Positions 8,171-16,455 of a stretch of 64,000 nucleotides of DNA are shown here, one piece after another. The DNA is taken from positions 1 to 64,000 of the forward strand of contig JACRBJ010000004.1 of assembly GCA_016234555.1 (NCBI GenBank), written 5' to 3'. Source of the DNA: Chloroflexota bacterium. Its GTDB lineage: Bacteria; Chloroflexota; Anaerolineae; Anaerolineales; Villigracilaceae. The notes under the pieces are model-generated. The model saw only the letters and a list, made by a program, of their open reading frames with translations, had not been told where the DNA came from and did not search any database. Numbering within the stretch: position 1 is the first letter of the stretch; each line of letters starts with the position of its first letter. The translations under genes and the position numbers were made by a program.

Positions 8171-9178
8171 ATGTCTTTCATCATCTTCCTCATTATCGGT
8201 CTTTCTTTGTTCTTTGGCTTCCTAAATGGAGTACACGATTCGCGCAATGTGGTCTCGACCATGGTTTCTTCGCGGGCATATTCTCCCCGCGTCGCGTTAG
8301 GCGTGACCATTCTTGCGGAGTTTTCAGGTCCGTTCATCTTTGGCTCTGCCGTGGCGAACACCATCGGGCGCGGAATTGCCGACCCAAACGCCATCAGCCT
8401 GCGGGTGATTTTGACGGCGCTGCTCAGCGCGGTAATCTGGAACCTGCTCACCTGGAAGTTGAAAATACCCAGTAGTTCGTCTCACGCTTTGATCGGCGGA
8501 ATAGTTGGCGCGGTCTCGGCAAATGCCGGCGCACAAGCAGTTCAGATCGGCGGATTGTTGAAAATCCTGATATCGCTCTTCGCCTCCCCCATCATTGGAT
8601 TTGTCTTCGGGTATATCGTGCTCAGGATCATTCTTGCCCTATGTATGAATTCCACGCCACGAGTTAATCGTTTCTTCAAGAAGAGCCAGTTAATCACCGC
8701 CCTTGCGCTGGGACTTAGTCACGGCAGCAACGACGGGCAAAAGACGATGGGCATCATCACGCTGGCGCTGGTCACGGGTGGATATTTGAAGTCGTTTGAG
8801 GTTCCGCTTTGGGTGATGGCAATTTGTGCCGGTGCATTGACTTTCGGTACGGCAGTCGGTGGCTGGCTATTGATCCGCAAGCCAGGTGGCAGTTTTTACA
8901 AGATCCGCCCAGTGGACGGGTTTGCAACGCAGGTCACATCCGCCCTGGTTGTCATTGGAGCATCCATCGTTGGCGGACCTGTCAGCGCCACGCAAATTAT
9001 CAATACCGCCATCATGGGCGTCGGCGCGGCAGAACGTGCGAACAAGGTCCGCTGGGGAATTGCAAAGGACATCATCTCGGCTTGGGTATTAACCATCCCA
9101 GCCACGGCACTCGTTGCGGCGGGCGTATACCGCCTGTTGTTGTACGGCATTGCTCATTACGGTTTACCCATTCCATAA
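8171..9178 (+). CDS. Inorganic phosphate transporter, PiT family
   Basis: 335 aa, about ten transmembrane segments. Both PiT signature repeats are visible: GFLNGVHDSRNVVSTM near the N-terminus and GLSHGSNDGQKTMGI in the second half, corresponding to the GxNDxAN/GxNDxQK motifs of the two inverted halves. It is expected to symport phosphate with H+ or Na+. The start is uncertain: ATG 8171 gives the typical N-terminus (MSFIIFLIIG), but TTG 8147 with GAGGTG upstream would add eight residues. No PhoU-like gene adjoins it. Confidence 0.92.
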   Translation: MSFIIFLIIGLSLFFGFLNGVHDSRNVVSTMVSSRAYSPRVALGVTILAEFSGPFIFGSAVANTIGRGIADPNAISLRVILTALLSAVIWNLLTWKLKIPSSSSHALIGGIVGAVSANAGAQAVQIGGLLKILISLFASPIIGFVFGYIVLRIILALCMNSTPRVNRFFKKSQLITALALGLSHGSNDGQKTMGIITLALVTGGYLKSFEVPLWVMAICAGALTFGTAVGGWLLIRKPGGSFYKIRPVDGFATQVTSALVVIGASIVGGPVSATQIINTAIMGVGAAERANKVRWGIAKDIISAWVLTIPATALVAAGVYRLLLYGIAHYGLPIP

Positions 9179-9203
9179 AGCATAACCAATTACAAGTTGC
9201 CAG

Positions 9204-10010
9204 TTACCAAACTCCCATCGCTTCCATCACCATCTCGCGTGGGTGCAATGTGATGGCATCCTTGTTACAACTGGCGCGGCAGACCCCGCAGCCGTAACAG
9301 GCTGTCGGGTCGATCATCACCTTTTTGTCGTTCGACGAATAGCGGATCGCGCCATATTGGCATTGTCTCATGCATAGGCGACAGCCGTTGCATGAATCCA
9401 GCGAGACAGCCGCCACCCACTCCGCGCGGAACATGACGGGATAATCCTTGCGGGCATGAGTGATGCGGTACGCCATGCAATCCTGGTCGCAGTTACACAA
9501 TCCGCCGATGAAGGGAGTCTTGAACGTCCAGACCGAATGGACGAGTCCTTCCTTATCCAGTTTGCGGATGGCATCGAGTGCCTCTTCTTTTGTCAGCGTT
9601 TCGAGGCTGAATGAATCATCGAGTGAATCCATTAGCTGTTTGTCGAGGGTCAATCCGTAGCAATAGCGGGCGTTCATGTTGCCCGTGGTGACGCGACGGC
9701 AGACGCACGGAAGCCGCACTGCACCCTGCACCATTTCGAAGATTTTTTCCACATCTTCCATCGGGACCACCTGACCGTAATGGTCTTCCTTCTGGTTGTG
9801 AGTCAACACAGGCTTCGCCAGTTTCATCAGCGGCGTACAGCGGATTTGGTCCAACTGCTTCATGCTTTTCGGCACGCGGATATGAAATCCGTTGAGAAAT
9901 TCCGCTGAATATTTGCGCCGTTGTTTTTGGTCGAGTAAATCCCTGGAATAATTTTCCATTGTCAGGTACCACTTCTCCCCCTCTCCGTGTTGGGTGCAAA
10001 ACTCACACAT
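9204..10010 (-). CDS. Iron-sulfur protein with two C-terminal 4Fe-4S clusters
   Basis: 268 aa, soluble. The C-terminal part has two ferredoxin motifs, CNGCRLCMRQCQYG and CYGCGVCRASCNKD (about 207-255). Upstream there are further Cys clusters: MCEFC at the N-terminus, LPCVCRR, RYCYG and LCNCDQDCMAY, which could bind another centre. Proteins of this build serve as electron-transfer subunits in anaerobes. It lies directly downstream of the FAD enzyme and could take its electrons; that link is inferred from order and strand only. A hairpin element lies in the 120-base gap between them. Confidence 0.85.
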   Translation of the reverse strand: MCEFCTQHGEGEKWYLTMENYSRDLLDQKQRRKYSAEFLNGFHIRVPKSMKQLDQIRCTPLMKLAKPVLTHNQKEDHYGQVVPMEDVEKIFEMVQGAVRLPCVCRRVTTGNMNARYCYGLTLDKQLMDSLDDSFSLETLTKEEALDAIRKLDKEGLVHSVWTFKTPFIGGLCNCDQDCMAYRITHARKDYPVMFRAEWVAAVSLDSCNGCRLCMRQCQYGAIRYSSNDKKVMIDPTACYGCGVCRASCNKDAITLHPREMVMEAMGVW

Positions 10011-10042
10011 AACTGCCTCCTGTAAATTTCTAAAATTTATGC

Positions 10043-10077
10043 GAGACCCTAAAGGCTTTCAGAACCTTTAGGGTCTC
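10043..10077. repeat. GACC-N4-AGG palindromic element, copy 1
   Basis: Inverted repeat GAGACCCTAAAGG / CCTTTAGGGTCTC (13 bp, 9-base loop) between the FAD and Fe-S genes. Related elements are at 11091, 40331 and 51061. Confidence 0.75.
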
Positions 10078-10133
10078 CACCACTTTCAACCAGTATAGCC
10101 ACTCCCCTCCTCATATCCAAGTGACATTATTCC

Positions 10134-12509
10134 TTACTTGAGAAATTTTGCAATCGCCTTGCCGGCCGCCGTGCCCTCCACCGTACACTTATCCGCAGTA
10201 TAGACGGATTTTCCGCCGCGCAGCAGGTTGCCCGCGACAAAGACGCCGTCAACCGAGGAACGGAAGCTTGAGTCGATCTTCGGTGCCTTGGTAGCGGAAT
10301 CAATTGTAAGCCCACCGAGGCGTGCCATTTCATTTTCCGAGATCCAACTGCCAGTAAAGATGACCGAGTCACATTCGATCATTTCGGTCTGATTGTTTGC
10401 ACGGGTAATCTCGATTCCCTCCACTCGTTTGTGACCGAAGATGTTCGTCACCCGGGCGTTGGTAATGAGCGGGGCAAATCTGAGGATGTCCATCATCCCC
10501 CACTTCATTGCCACATACGGAAACTCGACCTGATGAGTCGCTTCTTCGGTGACCATTCCCACGCACTTGGTTCTCGCGTGCGTCAGAGTCAGCAACGCAG
10601 ATAGACTCACAAGTTCTGCGCCGACAATGACAGCGCGTTTGCCGACAGGCAATTCTTCCTGGTGGACAAATCTTTGCAATGAGCCCGTGGTGTAAACTCC
10701 CTGCGGGCGTGTGCCGGGAACCATGCGCGCGGCGCGCGGACGTTCGCGGATCCCCGTCGCCAGCAGGACCGCCCGCGCTTCGATTTCGCCCAATCCGCTT
10801 GGAGAAGTGAAGGTTAGTTTGCGGTTATTCCAACCCGTGATCGTGGTGGAAGTACGTACCTCGACATCGTATTTTTCCGCAAGCTCTCGATAATACCTTG
10901 CATAGCGTGGGCCTGTGTACAGCCGCCACAAGTCGACAACGCCAAAACCGATATGGTCGCAGAAACGCGGCATCCCGCCCGCCTCGGGTTCACGATCCAC
11001 GACGAGAATGTCTTTGATGCCCTGCTTCTTCAACTCGATGGCGGCGGAGAGTCCTGCGGGACCTGCGCCGACGATTAAAACCTCCGCTGTAGACCTGACA
11101 GGTTTTACAGGGCTTGCCTGGGTAATAGTGGATTTTCGAAAACCTGTCAGGTCTTTTACCAACGCCGCATGGCAATTGAATCCCTGACATCTTCCCTGTG
11201 AGGCGCGAGTCCTTCTTCGCAAGGCATCCAGAACTGTTGCGGGGATGGGGCCGTTCATCGCGTCGATCAGCTCGCCGCGCGAGACTCGCTCGCAGTGACA
11301 GACCATCTCGGCGTATTGCGGATTCTTCGCAATCATCTCCGCGCTCTGGTGTGGACGAATGTCCGCCTGACCGATGGTTGGCAGACGAATGGACTTGAAC
11401 TCATCCTTCAGCCTGAACTCCACCCCTGCCCCACTTAGCAACTCCACAGCGTATTCGGCTATGCCCATTGCAGAGGAAATACCCGTCGAGCGGATTCCGC
11501 CCACACACAGATAACGCTGGTCGGCGTACATCGCAATCTGATAGTCGCTGTGCTCGGTGGCAGCGCGCAAACCTGCATAGGTCGCAGTCACTTCTTCGTC
11601 AAGCAGCTGCGGCAAAATCTCGCGTCCCTTGCCGAGTAGAAGTTCAAATCCATCAGCTGTTGTCTGTGTGGCAGTTTTGTCGGGAAGGTCTTCGGCGGTA
11701 GGACCGAGCAAAATATTTCCATACACTGTTGGGCTGATGAGTACGCCCTTGGTCTTGGATGTCGGCACGGGCAACAAAACATGGTTGACCAGCGGACGCG
11801 CCAGTTTGTCGTAGACGATCAACTGTCCGCGCCGTGGCGTGACCGTGAAACCCGCATGCCCAAACATGGCGTTGATTTCATCCGAATACAGCCCCGCCGC
11901 ATTGACCACGTAGCGGGCTTGTATCTCGTTGTCGGCGGAAGCCACGGTCCACGTTCCACCATCCACGGTCTGTTTGATGCCCTTCACCTGAAAATTCACA
12001 AACAATTCAACGCCGTTCACCACCGCCTGGGTTGCGTATGCCAACGGAACGGAGAAGGTACAGAGAATCCCCTCGCCTGGAACCAACAGCCCGCCCAACG
12101 CCCCTTTGTTGATGTTTGGCTCGCGGCGGTAGACTTCGTCCACCGAGATGATTTTCACGTCCATCACCCCGTTGTCGTGCGCTTTCTTTTCAAGTGCTGG
12201 CAGGGAATCAAGTTGATCCTGATTCCAGGCGATCAGCACAGCGCCAAGTCTTTCATGCGGAATGTTCGCCTCGGGCATGTACGTGTCCATCAGGGCGTAA
12301 CTGCGGCGCATGAGCGTGGCCTCGAGTGTGCCGGGCTTGGCGTCGAAGCCCGTGTGCCAGATGGCTGTGCTGGCTTTGGACGTACCCATGCCCACATCAG
12401 GGTTTGATTCTATGAGGGCGACCTTGAGTTGATAACGGGATAGTTCACGCGCGATGGCTGATCCCACCGCGCCTGCGCCAATGACGGCGATGTCGTAGAT
12501 TGTTTTCAT
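10134..12509 (-). CDS. Three-module FAD oxidoreductase: GlpA/DAO + BFD [2Fe-2S] + pyridine nucleotide-disulfide oxidoreductase
   Basis: 791 aa. Residues about 5-370 form a DAO-fold flavoprotein related to glycerol-3-phosphate dehydrogenase GlpA and L-2-hydroxyglutarate oxidase (GxGxxG at VIGAGAVGSA, WHTGFDAKPG). Residues about 400-452 are a BFD-like [2Fe-2S] domain (CHCERVSRGE ... GRCQGFNC). Residues about 475-791 are a second FAD/NAD(P) domain (VLIVGAGPAGLSAA, AVLLATGIRERPR). In Firmicutes and Thermotogae the two flavoproteins are usually separate genes near glpK, so this is a fusion of an anaerobic glycerol-3-phosphate oxidation system; the kinase gene on the same strand supports that. The linker 453-473 is encoded by a palindromic repeat. 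No membrane anchor is seen. Confidence 0.88.
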   Translation of the reverse strand: MKTIYDIAVIGAGAVGSAIARELSRYQLKVALIESNPDVGMGTSKASTAIWHTGFDAKPGTLEATLMRRSYALMDTYMPEANIPHERLGAVLIAWNQDQLDSLPALEKKAHDNGVMDVKIISVDEVYRREPNINKGALGGLLVPGEGILCTFSVPLAYATQAVVNGVELFVNFQVKGIKQTVDGGTWTVASADNEIQARYVVNAAGLYSDEINAMFGHAGFTVTPRRGQLIVYDKLARPLVNHVLLPVPTSKTKGVLISPTVYGNILLGPTAEDLPDKTATQTTADGFELLLGKGREILPQLLDEEVTATYAGLRAATEHSDYQIAMYADQRYLCVGGIRSTGISSAMGIAEYAVELLSGAGVEFRLKDEFKSIRLPTIGQADIRPHQSAEMIAKNPQYAEMVCHCERVSRGELIDAMNGPIPATVLDALRRRTRASQGRCQGFNCHAALVKDLTGFRKSTITQASPVKPVRSTAEVLIVGAGPAGLSAAIELKKQGIKDILVVDREPEAGGMPRFCDHIGFGVVDLWRLYTGPRYARYYRELAEKYDVEVRTSTTITGWNNRKLTFTSPSGLGEIEARAVLLATGIRERPRAARMVPGTRPQGVYTTGSLQRFVHQEELPVGKRAVIVGAELVSLSALLTLTHARTKCVGMVTEEATHQVEFPYVAMKWGMMDILRFAPLITNARVTNIFGHKRVEGIEITRANNQTEMIECDSVIFTGSWISENEMARLGGLTIDSATKAPKIDSSFRSSVDGVFVAGNLLRGGKSVYTADKCTVEGTAAGKAIAKFLK
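11091..11154. repeat. GACC-N4-AGG palindromic element, copy 2, inside a coding region
   Basis: Perfect 16-bp inverted repeat AGACCTGACAGGTTTT / its complement (11091-11106 and 11139-11154), 32-base loop. It lies in frame in the FAD gene and encodes most of the linker between the BFD and C-terminal domains (VKDLTGF ... VKPVRS). Confidence 0.85.
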
Positions 12510-12539
12510 GGTTACTCACCTAGTTTCGATGTTTTCTCT

Positions 12540-13007
12540 TTACAGCCACCGCCTAACACGGGAGCAGTACTCTGCAAACTCATTCTTAAATTCTTTCTCG
12601 AGATAGGCTTCTTCATGCTGGATGACCATGTTTTTCATGAATGTGACCAGCGGCAGGACGAGGACGATGCCCCAATAATTCCCCATGGTGAGCGGAAGCC
12701 CGATCAGGATGAGGACAAATCCGAGATAGATTGGGTTGCGGGTAAAGCGATAAACTCCCGATGTCACCAAAACTTTGTTCGGCTTTTTGGGGTTACTCGA
12801 AGCGCGGGCACGCCTGAATTCAACCATCGCCAGAACGCCCAGAACAAAACCGAGCGCAGCAAGTCCCAGGCCAATCCAGCCGACAAACCTGGGCGTGGGA
12901 ATGGGCAATTGCAACCGCCACCCCAGCAGGATTGCCATGATGACGTGAATGATTGTCAGGGTGGGAGCAGGGATTCTTATGCCCGCACCTTTTTGGGATT
13001 TGGTCAT
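12540..13007 (-). CDS. Isoprenylcysteine carboxyl methyltransferase-like membrane protein
   Basis: 155 aa, four or five hydrophobic segments. The C-terminal part has the ICMT/PEMT SAM-binding signature: SGVYRFTRNPIYLGF, then EEAYLEKEFKNEFAEY and the terminal RVRRWL. Bacterial members methylate unknown small molecules or lipids. It sits between the FAD enzyme and the sugar/polyol kinase on the same strand, separated by 9 and 30 bases, so it is probably co-transcribed, although its biochemical link to them is unclear. GAGGAAAT precedes the ATG. Confidence 0.85.
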   Translation of the reverse strand: MTKSQKGAGIRIPAPTLTIIHVIMAILLGWRLQLPIPTPRFVGWIGLGLAALGFVLGVLAMVEFRRARASSNPKKPNKVLVTSGVYRFTRNPIYLGFVLILIGLPLTMGNYWGIVLVLPLVTFMKNMVIQHEEAYLEKEFKNEFAEYCSRVRRWL

Positions 13008-13016
13008 ATTTCCTCG

Positions 13017-14480
13017 TTAATTATGAAACGCCTTCACCGCGCCCAGTGCCTTGTTCCACTGTGCCAGCTTGTTGTCACGGTCAGCAGCGGACATCGTCGG
13101 AGCATAAGCCTTCTCCGATTTCCAATTCCTCGAGAGATCGTCGAAGGTGATGCCAAGGGCGGAGACGCCCGCGAGGTTGGCGATGCCGATGGCGGTGGCT
13201 TCCAACGCGGCGGAGACCCGCACTTCGAGATCGAGCAGGTCGGCGATCATCTGCATCAGGTAGGGATTGCCCGATGGGCCACCATCCACTTTCAGGTGTG
13301 GCGGTTTTTGTCCCAAATCCTGCGACATCGCCATGACCACTTCGTAGACGCGGCAGGCGATTCCATCCAGCGTTGCGCGGACGATGTCATCGGAACTGGT
13401 GCTGCGATTCAAACCGAACATCGCGCCACGGACGTCTGTCCGCCAGTGTGGAGCGGCAAGCCCCTGCAAGGCTGGGATGACCACCACGCCCGCATCGGTG
13501 GAGCGGAGGGCGGAGTCGTGGCTGGCGGCGGAATCTGGGATCACCTTCAAGTTGTCCCGCAGCCATTGGACAGCCGACCCCGTGACGAAGATTCCGCCGT
13601 CGAAGGCGTAGGCGGTGTGACCGTCGAAGTTCCAGCCGACAGTCGTCAGCAAGCCATTGTTCGAGAGCTTTGGCTTGTCGCCGATATTCATCAAGAGGAA
13701 ACTACCCGTGCCAAACGAGCACTTCATCTCCCCGGCTTTGAAACAAGCCTGACCGAAGAGCGCAGCTTGCTGGTCAACCAAAAGCGCGTGAAGTGGAAGT
13801 GGCTTGCCGTCCCCGAAATCTACGTCGCCAACATGACCTGCAGATGGCTTGACTTCAGGAAGCATGGAACGAGGAATGTCAAATAATTTCAGCAGGTCTT
13901 CATCCCATTCGAACTTGTTGACATTGAACAAAAGCGTACGCGAAGCAGTAGAAGGATCGGTGATGTGCAACTTTCCGCCGCTCAATTTCCAGATGACCCA
14001 GGTTTCAGTGGTACCAAATTTCAGCTTGCCTTCGTGTGCCTTTTTGCGGATTTCGGGATAATTTTCAAAGACCCATTTCAGCTTCGGCGCGGAGAAGTAA
14101 CTATCGAGCAGCAGCCCCGTCTTTTGACGCAGAGATTCCACGTCCACGCTTGGGGCAAGCGCATCGCAGACCGATTGTCCGCGTGTATCCTGCCAGACAA
14201 TGGCGGGCGTGACAGGTTCGCCATTGTCCTTGTCCCAGACGACGAAGGTCTCGCCCTGATTATCGAAGCCGACTGCCGAAATTTCGTATTTCGCCAGCAA
14301 AGGAGCGCAAGCCTCCTTCACCGTGCGGACGATGTCGGCGGGCTCCTGCTCCACCCATCCCGCTTGCGGAAAACGGGCGGGCAGCTGCGCCGAGTTCTTT
14401 TCAATCATCTCCCCCGTTTCATCCACGACCACCGCGGTCGTTTGCGTTGTGCCTTGATCGATGCCGAGCAGATATTTCAT
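13017..14480 (-). CDS. FGGY-family carbohydrate kinase, glycerol-kinase-like
   Basis: 487 aa, the GlpK/FGGY length. ATP/substrate motifs: GIDQGTTQTTAVVVD at the N-terminus, VWQDTRGQ, VDQQAALFGQACF, SFGTGSFLLMN and VDGGPSGNPYLMQM. In classical glycerol kinase the glycerol-binding pair is Arg-Glu in NQRET; here it reads NQGET (Gly76-Glu77), so the Arg is missing, while the Trp (VWQD) and Asp (VDQQ) are kept. Glycerol is still the best guess because of the GlpA-like neighbour, but another polyol is possible. First gene of the probable block kinase - methyltransferase - FAD enzyme - Fe-S protein. Confidence 0.85.
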   Translation of the reverse strand: MKYLLGIDQGTTQTTAVVVDETGEMIEKNSAQLPARFPQAGWVEQEPADIVRTVKEACAPLLAKYEISAVGFDNQGETFVVWDKDNGEPVTPAIVWQDTRGQSVCDALAPSVDVESLRQKTGLLLDSYFSAPKLKWVFENYPEIRKKAHEGKLKFGTTETWVIWKLSGGKLHITDPSTASRTLLFNVNKFEWDEDLLKLFDIPRSMLPEVKPSAGHVGDVDFGDGKPLPLHALLVDQQAALFGQACFKAGEMKCSFGTGSFLLMNIGDKPKLSNNGLLTTVGWNFDGHTAYAFDGGIFVTGSAVQWLRDNLKVIPDSAASHDSALRSTDAGVVVIPALQGLAAPHWRTDVRGAMFGLNRSTSSDDIVRATLDGIACRVYEVVMAMSQDLGQKPPHLKVDGGPSGNPYLMQMIADLLDLEVRVSAALEATAIGIANLAGVSALGITFDDLSRNWKSEKAYAPTMSAADRDNKLAQWNKALGAVKAFHN

Positions 14481-14530
14481 TGTGCCTCCGAAGAAACAAA
14501 AATAATGATTGCTTTACAGTTGCCCCTCTT

Positions 14531-14566
14531 AAAAAGCGGCGACTCTTTCGAGACGCCGCTTTTTTA
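14531..14566 (-). terminator. Rho-independent terminator of the permease gene
   Basis: AAAAAGCGGCG / CGCCGCTTTTT (14531-14541 with 14554-14564), 12-base loop, poly-A/poly-T flanks, downstream of the permease stop on the minus strand. It also separates the permease from the FGGY block. Confidence 0.85.
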
Positions 14567-14598
14567 TAGTACATAGCCGTCAAAAAATCAATATGACA

Positions 14599-16137
14599 TT
14601 AATCTTTATATTGCGCTTCGATCTCGGCAATCTTCGCCTGATTCTGCTTGATCTTGTCACCTTCGGGAACACCCTCGAAGCGGTTGCGCTCAAAGGCATA
14701 CCAAAGGATGGGCATGATGATGACCATGGCGACAGTGAGATAGAACACCTTTTCGTTGGGTGGGAAGAAGCCCGTGATGGCAAGGACGACACCAGCCAGC
14801 ACAGCGATTACACCGTTGATCTTCGAGAAAGCGCCGAGATTGAAGGGACCCTTCTCGGGCCACTTGGCTGTGCCTTCCGCAAAGAGTCCAGCCGCGATAG
14901 GCATGGTCATGGACAGGTACAGGAAGACTGCGCAAGCCACAGCCAGCACGAGATAATACGGGGCGTATACAGTGCTGAGCAGAGCAAAGACCGCAGAGGT
15001 CCAGATGGCATAGGTCGGTGTGCGATAGGTAGTGCTGACGTGGGAGAGGGCTTTAGAGAAGGGCAGACCGCCATCACGTGCAAAGGCGAACATCATGCGC
15101 GAGCAGGAAGTAAGACCAGCCAGCGCACACAGGAAGTTCACGATTACCATACCAGCGGCAAGCGTAATGCTCCACCACTTGGGCATCAGGGATGCGCCCC
15201 ACATATAGAAGAAGGAACCCCAGCCCGCGGCTCCCGCCTCTTCGATGCTCGGCATCGTCAGGACGTAAGCAGCCACTGCAATCAAACCAAATACCCACGA
15301 CCAGAACACAGCCTGATACATGCCCTTCGGCACATTGACCTGGGCGTCCTGAGTCTCTTCCGAGGTATGGGCGGAGGCGTCGTAGCCTGTCAGGGTGTAA
15401 CAAACATAGGAAAGACCGAGCAGGAAGGCAAATGCCGCGCTTTCAGTTCGGAACGGAACTACATCGCCGCCGGAGGGTCCTGTGAAATTGTCGAAGGTCA
15501 CCAGGCGCGAGAAATCCAAAGCAACCGGGCTGAAGGCAAACAACGTGATGATCAAGGCAATGGTGAGGGCAAAGATCAAATAACCACTGAAATCGGTTAA
15601 TTTTGTTGTAACTTCAATGCCATAATGGTTTAGGAGTGACTGGGCGGTCAGCACAACCACCATGAAGAAGAACTGGTGCCAGTATCCGAACCCGGAAACA
15701 TCCACGCCAAGCGCTGTGCCGAGGAACAAGTCCTTGAAGAAGACCGAATAGAGCAGCACATCCACGGAGGAAACCACGCAGATCAAACCGACAAGGTTGA
15801 ACCAAGCAGTTGCCCAACCCCAGAATTTACCACCGAGGTGGGAACTCCAGTGATACAAACCGCCCGCTGTCGGGAAGGATGAGGCGATCTGTCCCATGCC
15901 GAATGCAACGGTCATACCGAGGATCCCGCCCACAAACCAAATCCAGAAGGCGCCGCCAGACCCAAGGGAATTAAATGCCGCTGGGAAGGCTGAGATCCCA
16001 CCCGCAAGGATACAAATAATCGAGAACGAAATTGCGAAATTCGAGAAGCCGCTCATGCGGCGGGCAAGTTGCTGGGCATACCCCATCTTATGCAGTACTT
16101 GCTTGTCATGCTCTAGCACCTTATTTTCTTTACTCAT
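14599..16137 (-). CDS. APC-superfamily amino acid permease (ACT/UGA4-like)
   Basis: 512 aa with about 12 transmembrane helices. The N-terminal pattern MSGFSNFAISFSIICILAGG and SSFPTAGGLYHW is typical of the amino acid/choline/GABA branch of the APC superfamily; HTSEETQDAQVNVPKGM is the conserved loop after helix 6. Start at ATG 16137 (MSKENK) because AAGGAG is 10 bases upstream; an ATG three codons earlier is too close to it. Transported substrate not determinable. Monocistronic, with a long leader region upstream. Confidence 0.9.
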   Translation of the reverse strand: MSKENKVLEHDKQVLHKMGYAQQLARRMSGFSNFAISFSIICILAGGISAFPAAFNSLGSGGAFWIWFVGGILGMTVAFGMGQIASSFPTAGGLYHWSSHLGGKFWGWATAWFNLVGLICVVSSVDVLLYSVFFKDLFLGTALGVDVSGFGYWHQFFFMVVVLTAQSLLNHYGIEVTTKLTDFSGYLIFALTIALIITLFAFSPVALDFSRLVTFDNFTGPSGGDVVPFRTESAAFAFLLGLSYVCYTLTGYDASAHTSEETQDAQVNVPKGMYQAVFWSWVFGLIAVAAYVLTMPSIEEAGAAGWGSFFYMWGASLMPKWWSITLAAGMVIVNFLCALAGLTSCSRMMFAFARDGGLPFSKALSHVSTTYRTPTYAIWTSAVFALLSTVYAPYYLVLAVACAVFLYLSMTMPIAAGLFAEGTAKWPEKGPFNLGAFSKINGVIAVLAGVVLAITGFFPPNEKVFYLTVAMVIIMPILWYAFERNRFEGVPEGDKIKQNQAKIAEIEAQYKD

Positions 16138-16146
16138 GCCTAACAT

Positions 16147-16455
16147 TCTCCTTCTTGTAGAATATTGAAATCGACACGAACAAAACAGAAACTATAGTGC
16201 GGTTTTGTAGCTGTTGTACTCTACCTCCTTCCGCCTTCCACGGAAGGCGCTGCCAATATCAGGACTTTCGCTCACCTGTTTTACAAAGACACCTAATGCG
16301 AAGCTCAGAATGACAAGTAAAAGCCCTGTAACATATAAAATAACACTGATATTAGGAAAAAGGTACTACCAGCCTGAAACATTATGAAATATTTTGACGC
16401 ATTATGACACAAAATTACCCTTGCGTGAATAGAAAATATGTTCTAAAATTGATGC
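16147..16455. other. Intergenic region with possible structured leader
   Basis: About 310 bases between divergent genes. On the minus strand, the leader of the permease contains a tight hairpin CGCCTTCCGTGGAAGGCG (16231-16250 region) followed by GGAAGGAGG, resembling a structured 5-prime region, but it matches no riboswitch consensus I can recall. The right end carries the TAAAAT box of the radical SAM gene. Confidence 0.35.
16444..16449 (+). promoter_or_regulatory. -10 box six bases before the start codon
   Basis: TAAAAT, six bases, ATG 16456; no Shine-Dalgarno. Same geometry as at 4408 and 28686. Confidence 0.55.
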
